Positions 33,158-44,149 of a stretch of 64,000 bases of DNA are shown one piece after another. The stretch spans positions 11,090,609 through 11,154,608 of the forward strand of contig CM021312.1 in NCBI GenBank assembly GCA_010645155.1, read 5' to 3'. Position 1 is the stretch's first letter, and every line of letters starts with the position of its first letter. Under the pieces are notes generated by a model. The model saw nothing but the letters and a program-made list of their open reading frames with translations. It was not told the origin of the DNA and made no database searches. Made by a program: the position numbers and the translations under genes. This DNA is from Tigriopus japonicus (taxonomy: Eukaryota; Arthropoda; Copepoda; Harpacticoida; Harpacticidae).

Positions 33158-33954
33158 TAATAGTCGTTAACGTGCGCCTGGATTTGGGCCGGGAAGAGCA
33201 ATGGTCCGTTCAAATATCGAACGCTTGTGAAACGTTAAATAAGTATGGGCGACCAGAGTAGGGTATAAACGAAATCGTAACCGAATTTTCGGCCGTAATT
33301 TCGGCCCAAAGCTCCCTCGATCCATCCCTATTTGATGCCCACTCAGAACACGTTGAGTGCGCATTAGACCACAAAGCATTTGCAATAAAATGTCCTTATT
33401 TCAATTGAAGACATTGTCCGACAGTGGAAGTTTAACGGTTTTCAATTTCGCTGAATAGCGACGGAAAATTGCTCAATACTCAATACAATTTTCCTAAATC
33501 AAATATTTTGCTATTTTTTAAATACTTTTAGGGCACAAAACCCACCAAAATCATCACTTTAGTTTAGCTTTCCCCCACTAATTCAGAATTTTTCTTTACC
33601 AACTTTTTAGTCGAAAAAAAACTAAAAAGCTAATGTTTTGTCGTTTTCATCAACTATAAATCCGCTCCCAAATTAGGACTTACATTTTCCGTAAGATCTA
33701 AAATATGGCTAAAACGCTCAAAGAATAAGTACACCTTTACAACTGTGTACACGCTGAAAAAAAAATTAAACAAAACCTAAGTTTGTGAAAGCTTCAGAAT
33801 AGATTGAATTTTCAAATATTATTATGTTGAAAACTATTAAAATAATTAAAGTGACCATTTTGCGACATTTTGCTACCGGCCAAGGATGGCTGTAAATGAT
33901 AACATATTTTCGAAATTCGAATTAATTCATGCAGCTTTAGTTTCATCCTTATTT
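33158..33954. other. No gene recognised
   Basis: AT-rich. Nothing identifiable. Confidence 0.45.
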
Positions 33955-34016
33955 TTTGGGGGGGGAGGGGCGGATTTTTTAATACCGCTACAAGGAATGG
34001 GATTCCCTGTAAAGAG
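33955..34016 (-). mobile_element. 3' end fragment of the dimeric-head SINE
   Basis: GCGGATTTTTTAATACCGCT and the following ACAAGGAATGGGATTCCCTG match the SINE body and tail at 802-845. The head is absent, as expected from 5' truncation. Confidence 0.7.
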
Positions 34017-34043
34017 AGTTAATGATTAATATAGTTTATAAAA

Positions 34044-35690
34044 TTACCGTTTAAATGAAATTTGATCTACCAGTGAGTTACTCTTGGCAGATCTGTACAA
34101 CCCTTGAATAGTGGGTTGGTCAGGAAAAGTATTCAAAAATTTGTCCAATCCTGCCTTAAATGCTGTTTGAGGATCAGCTCCTACATATTTCCGACGAAGG
34201 CAAATAGGCAACAAATTGAACAATGAAGGAGCCCGATAAAGAAAAGAGGAGGACTTCATTGTTCGAACTAGTCTCGATTCCCTTGGATTTAGAGGTGCAC
34301 TCAAAAGGCAAGTAAAACCTCTACGATCGCTACAACTGATCTCAAATCCTGGGTTAGGACAGAGCCCATGAATGCTCTTGAAAGCATGCAGTATCAGATA
34401 CCTTTCATACCTTCTCTGAGTACTGTACAGCCCTAACTTCTGGAGCCTCTCCCAAGACGAGAGCTCTCTTATTCCTGTGATAATCCAAGTGAAACATCTA
34501 TGGACCTGCTCGACCTTTCGCAAACCTGCTGAACTCATTGGAGCCTAAAAGGGTGAGGGCTATTCAAGATGCGGTTGAACAATCGACTTGTACAGAGTTA
34601 GCATCGTAATACTATCTCTGGACTTGAAAGTGCGATAGATCCAGCCGCACGTTTGAAATGCCTTCCCCACTTTCAACTGGATATGCTCATCGAACTTTCC
34701 ATCATCTTGGAGTACAACTTCTAAATCCCTCATGGAAGATACCTGCTCAATATCACAACCTCCATTGTCTTTGAGTGGAACCTCTAATTTGGACGTCCCA
34801 TACGTCATTGTGCGGAATTTCATCCCGTTCAATGCCATATTACTCTAACCAACCCAAGAGTAGACTTTCTGCAAGTCCTCAACTAAACATTTTGAGTCCT
34901 GACCATTCCTTCCACAAACTTCTGGAGAGGAGCAATAAAGAGAATAAACAGGAGCGGACCTAAGATTGAATCTTGTGGAACACTTGACTTGACATCATAC
35001 ATACCACTAAATGATCCTTCAACCTTGACTATTTGCTTCCTATCACTCATGAAACTATCAATCCAATTCAGGACCTTTCCTTGGATCCCAAACTCTTTGA
35101 GTTGATCGAGCAAAATACCATGATCTACCTTATCGAAGGCCTTGGCAAAGTCAACATAGACTACATCAACTGACTCGTGACTTTCAAGCCCCTCAATGAT
35201 CTGCTCGATGTGGTCAACCAATTGGGTGACTGTACTAAAATGGGCTCGAAACCCATGCTGCCCTGGGGGAATAATATCATGGGCTTCCAAATACTCAACA
35301 AGCTTGGACTTCATGATCTTCTCAAAGATCTTTGCAATACTGGAGGTCAGAGAAATGGGCCTATATTTACTAGGATGTGACTTATCTCCGCCCTTAAAAA
35401 TTGGAACGACATGAGCTACTTTTAGAGAAGAGGGAAACTTGCCCATATCTAAGATGCGACGCATCAAAAAAGAGAAAACAGGGGCAAGAATCTGTGAACA
35501 TTTCATCAGAAACTGAGATGTCACACCATCAGGTCCAGGAGAACTCGAGAGCTTTATATCAAGGCCTCAAAAGCATCTTGATCTGTGACTACCAGATCCT
35601 CTAATCAATTATCCTGATTATCAATGCCAGTCTCATCAACAACATTGCTACAGTCACAATTTGTCATGTTATCAATATTTTTCTTTAGTT
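34044..35690 (-). pseudogene. 5'-truncated non-LTR retrotransposon (jockey/CR1-like)
   Basis: On the minus strand, from right to left: a degraded lead-in, then a 213-codon open frame (35,524-34,883) with RT fingers and palm motifs (FPSSLKVAHVVPIFKGGDKS, KYRPISL, PPGQHGFR and the first catalytic box VDVVYVDFAKAFDKVDHG), followed by ILGPLLFILFI. The expected ADD box should come next but the sequence jumps directly to the downstream part, so about a hundred residues including the catalytic pair are deleted. The C-terminal domain continues in two further frames (34,838-34,560 with a WIYRTFKSRD segment, and 34,538-34,044 beginning MSSAGLRKVEQV). The last 164 codons are intact. No endonuclease domain. 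Pieces of the same C-terminus occur in the 1.4-kb palindrome. Confidence 0.88.
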
Positions 35691-35926
35691 ACCCATTTGA
35701 TGAATTTCTAGAAAAGGAGCGACGGAAAAAAACATACTTTATAATGATTGTAATAACATTTGAAAATATATTTTAAGAATAGTTTCACATTTTCATGGAA
35801 GTCCGCATGTCAATTGCATGAAAATGATTGAGATCTAGAACACTTCGTCACCCAATACGAAGCCAAGCAACCTCTGCTTGAACGATTCATGTTACATAAG
35901 GAGTTGGTTGTAAATTCAAGCCGTAG

Positions 35927-36109
35927 TCATGACAACCTTTTTTTAATAACTTTGAGGTGGGCCAGGTTTTCAGCGTCTCGTTTCAGCTTTTCTTGGTTTT
36001 TTTGCAACAAAATTCTTTCATCCCTTAAGCGTTCCTCTCGTTTTCGCATTTCGCTTTGCAATTTTCGCTCAATTTCCGAATTTGAAGGGTACAATGGGGT
36101 GTTTCTCAT
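35927..36109 (-). CDS. 60-residue charged helical protein with a 5' intron
   Basis: An unrecognised small gene with good gene architecture. On the minus strand: a TATA box (36,258-36,251), an untranslated exon from about 36,229 to 36,179, a 69-nt intron (donor AAG followed by GTAAGG, acceptor TCTCTTTCAG), and an ATG directly after the acceptor at 36,109. The product, MRNTPLYPSNSEIERKLQSE onwards, is rich in Lys, Arg and Glu (residues 11-59) and should be a single long helix or coiled coil, ending VIKKRLS. No signal peptide. Size, composition and promoter type recall the 69-residue paralogues at 11.4 and 16.6 kb, but I cannot align them beyond composition. Function unknown. Confidence 0.6.
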   Translation of the reverse strand: MRNTPLYPSNSEIERKLQSEMRKREERLRDERILLQKNQEKLKRDAENLAHLKVIKKRLS

Positions 36110-36178
36110 CTGAAAGAGATTGAAGAATAGCTAATTACAAAATTTTGCCTGAAATATATGTATGAATTGGTTCCTTAC
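36110..36178 (-). other. Intron in the 5' leader
   Basis: 69 nt, GT-AG, with a strong donor (GTAAGG) and a pyrimidine-rich acceptor ending TTTCAG directly before the ATG. Confidence 0.6.
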
Positions 36179-36250
36179 CTTGATTATTTTCTGTCGAGTG
36201 AGTTTTAGTGTAAGATGTCGGAAACTGTGACTCCGAGAGCATCCACAGCT

Positions 36251-36258
36251 CTTTTATA
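36251..36258 (-). promoter_or_regulatory. TATA box
   Basis: TATAAAAG on the minus strand, about 30 bp before TCACAGT (near 36,229), an initiator-like site. Confidence 0.6.
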
Positions 36259-36267
36259 TGGGCAGTC

Positions 36268-37803
36268 ATTTTCATGGAGATATGTGATAAATCTAAACAA
36301 TTTTTTTTGGTAAAAACATGCGCTCTTGTCGTCATGACTCATACAGTTTGTCTTTTGAGACAGATTCTATGCTGGCCAATTATTGGATCTTTTTTATCAT
36401 CTGAAAAAGTCCCCGAAACACAAAATTTGAAGCAGATATCTTTTATCTTTTATCAATCAAGGATAACTCAACCCTACAACGCTTCAAAAAACTTTTTGGG
36501 ATCAGTCAGGCCATATAAACTTGATGGAACAATATTTTACTTGCAGAAAACTCGCAATTTTGGTTTTATTTTAATCTGTCCTAAGGACATTGTTTCATGC
36601 CCTAAGCTTATGAAAAAACTCCGCCCTTGTGCTCTTTCAAATTCTTTTCAAAAAACTGTTTTAAAGAGCCATTGGACAATCCCAAATCATCTGCATAAAG
36701 TTTTGTATTTGCATGACATCCTCTCCAAAGTCGCTTTCGCACCAACTATTTTAGGCTATAGGATGGGTTAGATTAGTGAGGAAGCGAGTAGATGAATGGT
36801 AAGACGGAGGTTGCCTTAGATAGGAAGTCCTTTGGCCGTTGAGAGACCGTGGGTCCATCACAATAAGAGAAGAGATACAGAAACCTTCAGTTCATTCAAC
36901 TGGGAGTGAGCAAATGGGTGAATCACTATAGCTCTGGTATTTAGAGTGAATGCAAAATGATACCGTGTCGAATGTGTGGTGCAATATTGACAATCTGGTG
37001 GAAGATCAATTGAAGTGTTCAGAGAGATGTATCTGGTGAGTACTTCCTGTCAAGAATGTCAGTTATTTATGTCTGAGAATTTGCTTGATGACGAATCGAA
37101 AGTGAAAGCTCAATTCAGTTTAAAGAGGGCTTAACCAAGAACCACTGAATTTTACTGGACTGAGAGGCTGAGAAAAGAATCATGGTCTCTAGTAAGAGAA
37201 AACAATCACGTTCTTCTGCAAATGAGACCTTAAATTTGTCTTTCAATTTTCAGCTTAATCAAACGTCAGAGTCAAAAGTCTCTCTCTCAAAGTTTCGTGC
37301 AAATCTTACCGAGAATGAATGTTGCCCTTTTCTAGTAATTGTTTTACCACAAAAGGGCGAGCTCATTCATTCTATGCTCTCTTCAGTACAGAAGTTTGGG
37401 AAGGCATAACTTTTCACTCCGGCATTCGATTGGGCTGAAATTTGAAATACGTGTTCTTCTCAATGCAAGCCAGGTCTAATTTGTGGAGGAACTCGATAGA
37501 ATCAATCCTTTTCGAAATCATGATTCTCACCGTTAGCCTCCGACTCCAGCAATTCAGTGCTTCTTGGCTTAACCGAAACCAAAAGCAAAAGAAGCTAACA
37601 AAAAACAAAAACACGACATATTTTTTGCTATTTGGAGTATTTGGGACAAAACTAAACACACCATTCCCAAAGCATCCGTTCTTCAAATGTCAGTCTCGGT
37701 TATGGTTCATTATTAAAGCGGCTGAATTTTAATTACAATTACAACGCAGGTCTGTCAAAGGAAAAACTAAGATAATTCTGCTGGTCCATTATTAGATTGC
37801 TTT
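36268..37803. other. No gene recognised
   Basis: A plus-strand 165-codon frame from an ATG at 36,274 overlaps the promoter side of the minus-strand mini-gene. It has no known domain and no transcription signals, and I do not call it. The rest is AT-rich. Confidence 0.4.
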
Positions 37804-38137
37804 ATGACGTATTTATTTTTGACATTTTTCCCAATTTCAACCATTCTTTTGGTCCATTTTGATCTTCTCCTTTGCGTTTCAATATTTCAAAGCTTAAAGG
37901 TTGCAATTCTAACGGTCTTTAAGAATAAAAGAATTCAAGGAAGACACATTTTCATCCAATCCACAACAAAGGCAGCCTCGAGAACAAATCATGGTGTCCC
38001 ACTTTTCGAAATGTTAAACAACCGATCAACCTTAACGTCTCTTCCAAAAGTTCAAATTGGAACATCATCCAATGGAACAACTTTCTTTCCATTCAGACTT
38101 TCAGAGCGAGCTCTCCTTTTCTACCCGATATATTCAG
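37804..38137 (+). CDS. Possible first coding exon, unknown product
   Basis: An ATG opens a frame whose first 40 residues are strongly hydrophobic (FLTFFPISTILLVHFDLLLC), consistent with a signal anchor. A Ser/Thr- and Lys-rich part follows. The frame ends at a consensus donor (TTCAG followed by GTAAGG, phase 1); past the donor it runs to a stop at 38,211. No matching downstream exon could be identified with confidence, although a short open stretch near 38,570-38,805 exists. No family recognised. Confidence 0.27.
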
Positions 38138-38211
38138 GTAAGGATAATCGAATGTCAGGTTGGCTTTTGTTTCTAAATTGCCTCGATTGGGCATTCATTG
38201 CCTTCGTATGA

Positions 38212-39038
38212 ATGTCATGGGACAAGGTTCCATAAATTAGGTCTAATTTAGAACCCAGTAAAGATGGTCGAATACTGTTCTCCTGATTGTGAGGTTTGGA
38301 ATCACAATTTTCTGAAGGGACTAATGATCACTTGAGGATCCGCCTCTTCCTTGTACTCTTTGATCACCAATTGGATGTGCTAGATAGATTGATCTGGTCA
38401 ACGCGCAGACACTTTTTGTTTTGGTCTCTGATGCTTTTTGTGCCCAAACAGTGGCTTATGATGTGAAAAATGAATAATTGTCTCGACAACCAAATGCTAC
38501 AAATTTGCATTGATTTCTTTTTATCTTTTTAATAAGGTCAAACAAGAGGGTGAGACATTTGGGGGCCATTGAAAACAGAGGGGGGAGGGATGTTTTTGTC
38601 ACGGGCCAATTTCTCGGAATTTAAGGTTAACGTTCGACAGAAACTGAACGATATGAATGTTGTGTCCTCATATGTTGGAGGCAAGTTTCGGAGAGGTTTC
38701 AATCGAGGCATAAAATGGGCCAAACGTAGGTATCAAATAATTTCATGGGGAGAGCAAAGTACTTTGCAATTCAAAATTGAGGCCAAGTTGGTAATGATTG
38801 CTTGACGGAGGTTATCGAGGACTATTGGATTCAAAAACCTGAAGTATGGTTATTTTGAATAGCTATTATAGAATTATAATATAAATATAAATATATATTA
38901 TATTATAGAATATCTTGAATATGAAGGTTGGTAAACGAGACCAAAGATTCAAACTCCGAAAGGCGAGAAAAAATCATCTTCCAATTTCTGAAGTGTCTCT
39001 CGCGGCGAAAAAAAGCACGTGTTACAGCAATCCTTCAA
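38212..39038. other. No gene recognised
   Basis: Includes an AT-only patch near 38,868-38,912. A plus-strand open frame near 38,569-38,805 begins after a plausible acceptor but has no recognisable domain. Confidence 0.4.
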
Positions 39039-39629
39039 CACCCTGACATGAAAGTTTTGTCATAATTTTGAACCAAATTATTTTCAATTTATAAGAATAG
39101 ATTTGAACGACTTGACATCCAGTCTGTCCCCAACTAGTCTCTTCTTCCTCGGAAATGATATTTGGGATGCTATCGACCAAAGTGGAAAGTGTGGATGGCT
39201 CAACGTTTTTCCGCACTTTTTCAATTGTCTTCCCTTTGCCTAAAATTTTGATGAACGGTTGAAATTCCATGAGCTTTTGAATTATGACGGACAGTAATAT
39301 TTCCCGTAATTTTTGGTTAGAGGTGTTCCAAAACTAGTCTCCTTTCTCCAAAACCAGAAAAATATGATTCCCGCCACTCACTATTTTTTCACAGCGGTTT
39401 AAAGGCAGATGGAACCGTGAAAAAAGAAAACGCCGGACATCAAGTTGACAATTGTTGTTCCAAGAATAATTTGTCACCTATTTGCCATGAAGTTACATCC
39501 TAACTAATCCAAAAATATTCTAGCCACTTGTTGGGCCACATGGGTGGTTTGATTGCGCCAAAGTGTCCACGCATTACCGTTATTTTTAGCCTCAAAGTAT
39601 GACGACGACACAACTTTCGTGTCAGGGTG
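39039..39629 (-). mobile_element. TA-flanked non-autonomous DNA transposon, copy 2
   Basis: Same family as 2040-2627, in reverse orientation, 591 bp. Ends CACCCTGACATGAAAGTTTT and the inverse of CGTGTCAGGGTG. TA is present at the right side (39,630-39,631) but the left neighbour is AA, so that duplication has mutated. The shared open stretch has an ATG here and runs further than in copy 1, but the two differ mainly at amino-acid-changing sites. Confidence 0.75.
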
Positions 39630-40512
39630 TATGCTTCTTCATTCTTTTGTTGAGAAGTTCCAGTACTAACTTTTTGTCCTTGTCTGCTCGTGTACGCATT
39701 TCATCTCAAAACATTAAACATTGCACCACACCCTTCTTCCCAGGAATATTTCGCCTGTCTATGACAAATGTCTCGAGGGTGCATTTGTGGCCCCAAAGTT
39801 CAGTGACGTTTTGTATCTTTTGTACTTTGCACCTCCATTTTTTTCTCCACATGTGTCCGGTTTGACTGTGATTGCATAGACATCCATATTAAATTGGAAA
39901 AAGCCCTCATCGATCAAGCATAATAGAGACCGTTTAACTAGTTCTTTTACTTCTTTAGCTTTTTCCTATTGTACATCCTTAAGAAATACATATGAATAAA
40001 TAATCCACGATAAACATTCTGATTTTGATGTAAAAAATCCAGATTAATTTCGGATTCTTGTTTTTGTGTCAATGTCGAGAAAGATAATCAGTTTTTTCTA
40101 TTAATTTTGAAGCTGCGACCAAAAATATTACATTATTTTGTATGGATTTCTAAAAAGTGATCCTTGAGTTTTGAGCTCTGAAGTTTCTTGATGACCACAC
40201 AGACCTTTTCATTTTCTAAGGAAAATCTCTTTTGGTAATGAGAACCAAACCAAATGGTATAACAGGCCGCAGGAGAACACACAACCCACAGTCTAGGAAT
40301 GTTCTTCATCGCTAGATGTCGCTGTTGATCTTTTCTGACAATTTTCTAAGTTGCCTTGGGGAAGAGCGCCTCCTAGAATGATTCTCTTAAGACATAGGAC
40401 CGCGATGACAATTCCAAATAAGTTTGGACAAAAGAGTTCCTATTGAAAAACGAGTATAAATTAATTTTGAAGAAAACCTGCGACACCTAATTGATCATAA
40501 AATATTGTAAAC
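39630..40512. other. No gene recognised
   Basis: AT-rich. Nothing identifiable. Confidence 0.45.
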
Positions 40513-40830
40513 TTATTTTTTTAGTTTTATTGTCATCGCCACACAAGTCATGATGAAGACCACCAATATTTGGTAAAAAAACATTTTTTTTAAATAATGT
40601 AACGAAATCGGATATTTTGGTAATTTTAGTAGCACTTTTTTCATTATTTGTGGTAGAAACTGACCTTTTCTTATACTCTCTTCATCCATAAGTCTTACTT
40701 CATAGCTTGGAATAACTGATAAGTGGAGCGGCCGAAAATATTTAAATAATATAAATATTTTGCGTTTTTGAGCAGTTTTTAATATTTGGGCTTTTTCTTT
40801 CAAAATTGAAGGAAAATTCTCTTTTTTCAT
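40513..40830 (-). CDS. Unsupported 105-codon ORF with C-terminal hydrophobic segment
   Basis: Open on the minus strand from an ATG, Lys-rich (MKKENFPSILKEKAQILKTA), ending in a possible membrane segment (FYQILVVFIMTCVAMTIKL). It is long for such AT-rich DNA, but no promoter, splice or family support exists. It ends just outside the left arm of the inverted repeat. Confidence 0.2.
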   Translation of the reverse strand: MKKENFPSILKEKAQILKTAQKRKIFILFKYFRPLHLSVIPSYEVRLMDEESIRKGQFLPQIMKKVLLKLPKYPISLHYLKKMFFYQILVVFIMTCVAMTIKLKK

Positions 40831-41455
40831 TGCAATATTTTAAGAATCTCCATAATTTCAGTAAGTTCAAAATTATGAGAGACATTAATCATTGAGCCTC
40901 GTCTAGATCTAAGATTTGGATGGGGAATCATTTTTCATACTTTTCTCTTGGTGCTTTCAAGTGTGATTCTTCGCAATTGGGGCAAAGTCGAGTGACTACT
41001 AGCTCATTGACGTCAAATGGGGTTTGCGAACGGGAAAGCTGGGGGTCCGTGAATCGACCTGAGGTTATTTTTAGCCACGATAATGCGAGTTAACTTGACT
41101 AAAAACGTTCAAGCAAGCTCAAGTTGTCCCAAAGTCGACTCAAAGAACGTGAAGTAACAACCGGGTCTTGCATTGACAGGACAACAGTAAGCCTTATTAG
41201 TTCAGTTGACGACACTTCAAGCTCACTTGTTTTCTGGTGTTGTTTAAAAACAACTTTTAGACCAAGAAAGGCAGGACTTGCATACAATGATCTGTTTGCC
41301 AACGTGAATTGGGCTAACGGAGATATCGTTCATTCTTTTAACTTAAAAAATGAAGAAAAAAAACATTTAAGGAAAGAATTGCCTTTCGCCTTCAAATTTC
41401 ACAATTTATTTTTGACTTTCCAGGACCAAGATTTAATTCCCTTAATGATCTAACC

Positions 41456-41695
41456 CAGGGGTCGGTAACCAATGGGCTCGAGCTCACACGTGGGCTTAAG
41501 GGGGTGGTTGGTGAGCCCAAGAGCTATGGGGAAAGTCCAAAATACATAGTACTGTATTCGTGGGTCGGAGCTCTTTTATAATGGATCCCTATGTGGGCAC
41601 ATGAACTTACCAGGATCTGTTTGGAGGGCCCCAGACTATGCAAAGTCTAATTTATGGGCCTTGAACCAAAAGCTGAGACCTTGATCCGACCCCTG
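41456..41695. mobile_element. hAT MITE (CAGGGGTCGG ends) in the left arm
   Basis: 240 bp with CAGGGGTCGG at the left and its inverse at the right, flanked by perfect 8-bp duplications ATCTAACC (41,448-41,455 and 41,696-41,703). Non-coding. Confidence 0.9.
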
Positions 41696-41742
41696 ATCTA
41701 ACCTAAAATTGTCAAAAGTCAGCTTGTGGATTTTTTTTGAAT

Positions 41743-42165
41743 GGTGGGATGATCTGGAATAGTATTTAAAAATTTATCTAACCCTGCTTTAAATGCTGTT
41801 GGAAGATCAGCTCCTACATACTACCGACGAAGACTAATTGGCAAAAGATTGGACAATGAAGGACCCCAATTAGAAGAAGAGGTCTTCGTTGTTTGAACTA
41901 AGCCTGGATTCCTTGGGATGTGGAGTTGAAGACACGCAGTATCAGATCCCTTTCATATCTTCTCTGAGTACTGTTCAGTCCTAATTTCTGGAGCCTCTCC
42001 CAATACGAGAGCTCTCTCATTCCTGTGATGTTCCTAGTGAAGCATGTTTGGACCTGCTCGACCTTTCGCAGACCTGCCGAACTCATTAGAGCCCAAATGG
42101 GTGAGGCATATTCAAGATAAGACTAAACAATCGATTTGCACAGAGTTAGCATCGTTTACTATTCA
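41743..42165 (-). pseudogene. LINE C-terminal fragment in the left arm
   Basis: The minus-strand frame beginning MSSAGLRKVEQVQTCFTRNI matches the C-terminal domain of the LINE at 34.0 kb, followed by degraded sequence with an internal deletion. Confidence 0.8.
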
Positions 42166-42262
42166 TTTCTTTGACTGGTTTTGAAAGTTTTATTGAAATG
42201 TTTTCTTTCTGGTAATACATGATTTCAGATGACTCATTTATAGTAAATAAACTGAGCATATT

Positions 42263-42751
42263 ATCAATCAGGTGTAAGCAGAGGTATTGAGACTTAATAT
42301 ATAGATCATTTTCTAGGACCTAGAATCATTGAATGGACACTACATAGAAATGGGAAAAACTTGGATTCGCTAAAATGAGCTGAGCAACAAAGAACTTCCA
42401 ATGGCCCTGTTTTGCTGCTAGCAATAAGATTTAAAATGCTCACTTGAAGCAACCTTTGTCATGTCCCATTGTTTCCCCATGACACACTCAAAATACATTT
42501 TTGTGGGCATCACTTGAAACCTTCAAATAGCCTGGGTGGAAATGGTTTAGGTATTATTGGAATTGCTAAATTACCCATAGTCCAAAAATGGTACTTGATA
42601 AGGCAACAGATGCCTGCTTCCATGTATTTGTGGAACTAAAGGGTGCAAGAGCTGACATTGAGCCAAGCCAAACAGAACAACATGAACACATGGAAAAGAT
42701 AGATGGCACAATAGATAAATAGCATATTGTTTGTGATTACGTAAAAAGAAG
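42263..42751. other. Spacer of the inverted repeat
   Basis: 489 bp of unique sequence without gene evidence, separating the arms. Confidence 0.8.
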
Positions 42752-42848
42752 AATATGCTCAGTTTATTTACTATAAATGAGTCATCTGAAATCATGTATT
42801 ACCAGAAAGAAAACATTTCAATAAAACTTTCAAAACCAGTCAAAGAAA

Positions 42849-43271
42849 TGAATAGTAAACGATGCTAACTCTGTGCAAATCGATTGTTTAGTCTTATCTT
42901 GAATATGCCTCACCCATTTGGGCTCCAATGAGTTCGGCAGGTCTGCGAAAGGTCGAGCAGGTCCAAACATGCTTCACTAGGAACATCACAGGAATGAGAG
43001 AGCTCTCGTATTGGGAGAGGCTCCAGAAATTAGGACTGAACAGTACTCAGAGAAGATATGAAAGGGATCTGATACTGCGTGTCTTCAACTCCACATCCCA
43101 AGGAATCCAGGCTTAGTTCAAACAACGAAGACCTCTTCTTCTAATTGGGGTCCTTCATTGTCCAATCTTTTGCCAATTAGTCTTCGTCGGTAGTATGTAG
43201 GAGCTGATCTTCCAACAGCATTTAAAGCAGGGTTAGATAAATTTTTAAATACTATTCCAGATCATCCCACC
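42849..43271 (+). pseudogene. LINE C-terminal fragment in the right arm
   Basis: Mirror of the left-arm fragment; the frame beginning MSSAGLRKVEQV is at 42,928-43,116. Confidence 0.8.
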
Positions 43272-43318
43272 ATTCAAAAAAAATCCACAAGCTGACTTTT
43301 GACAATTTTAGGTTAGAT

Positions 43319-43558
43319 CAGGGGTCGGATCAAGGTCTCAGCTTTTGGTTCAAGGCCCATAAATTAGACTTTGCATAGTCTGGGGCCCTCCAAACAGATC
43401 CTGGTAAGTTCATGTGCCCACATAGGGATCCATTATAAAAGAGCTCCGACCCACGAATACAGTACTATGTATTTTGGACTTTCCCCATAGCTCTTGGGCT
43501 CACCAACCACCCCCTTAAGCCCACGTGTGAGCTCGAGCCCATTGGTTACCGACCCCTG
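43319..43558. mobile_element. hAT MITE (CAGGGGTCGG ends) in the right arm
   Basis: Mirror of 41,456-41,695, including the 8-bp target duplication, so it was inserted before the arms were duplicated. Confidence 0.9.
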
Positions 43559-44149
43559 GGTTAGATCATTAAGGGAATTAAATCTTGGTCCTGGAAAGTC
43601 AAAAATAAATTGTGAAATTTGAAGGCGAAAGGCAATTCTTTCCTTAAATGTTTTTTTTCTTCATTTTTTAAGTTAAAAGAATGAACGATATCTCCGTTAG
43701 CCCAATTCACGTTGGCAAACAGATCATTGTATGCAAGTCCTGCCTTTCTTGGTCTAAAAGTTGTTTTTAAACAACACCAGAAAACAAGTGAGCTTGAAGT
43801 TCCGTCAACTGAACTAATAAGGCTTACTGTTGTCCTGTCAATGCAAGACCCGGTTGTTACTTCACGTTCTTTGAGTTGACTTTGGGACAACGAGAGCTTG
43901 CTTGAACGTTTTTAGTCAAGTTAACTCGCATTATCGTGGCTAAAAATAACCTCAGGTCGATTCACGGACCCCCAGCTTTCCCGTTCGCAAACCCCATTTG
44001 ACGTCAATGAGCTAGTAGTCACTCGACTTTGCCCCAATTGCGAAGAATCACACTTGAAAGCACCAAGAGAAAAGTATGAAAAATGATTCCCCATCCAAAT
44101 CTTAGATCTAGACGAGGCTCAATGATTAATGTCTCTCATAATTTTGAAC

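Larger units (their letters stand above)
40865..42262 (+). repeat. Left arm of a 1,398-bp inverted repeat
   Basis: Every base from 40,865 to 42,262 has its inverse partner in 42,752-44,149 (left position plus right position equals 85,014, with no length difference). By eye I found six substitutions, four of them clustered near 41,122-41,215. Edges are abrupt on both sides and no target duplication flanks the structure. Confidence 0.92.
42752..44149 (-). repeat. Right arm of a 1,398-bp inverted repeat
   Basis: Inverse copy of 40,865-42,262, same length. It includes the mirrored LINE fragment (about 42,849-43,271) and MITE. Confidence 0.92.

Noticed and set aside
36274..36771. 165-codon open frame from an ATG
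   Set aside because: Overlaps the promoter of the opposite-strand mini-gene and has no motif or transcript signal.
38868..38912. AT-only patch as an origin or attachment region
   Set aside because: Simple AT-rich sequence, nothing specific to support such a role.
41124..41453. Duplicated 109-codon open frame in the palindrome arms as a gene
   Set aside because: No ATG at the beginning; it is duplicated only because the whole arm is, so its conservation carries no information.
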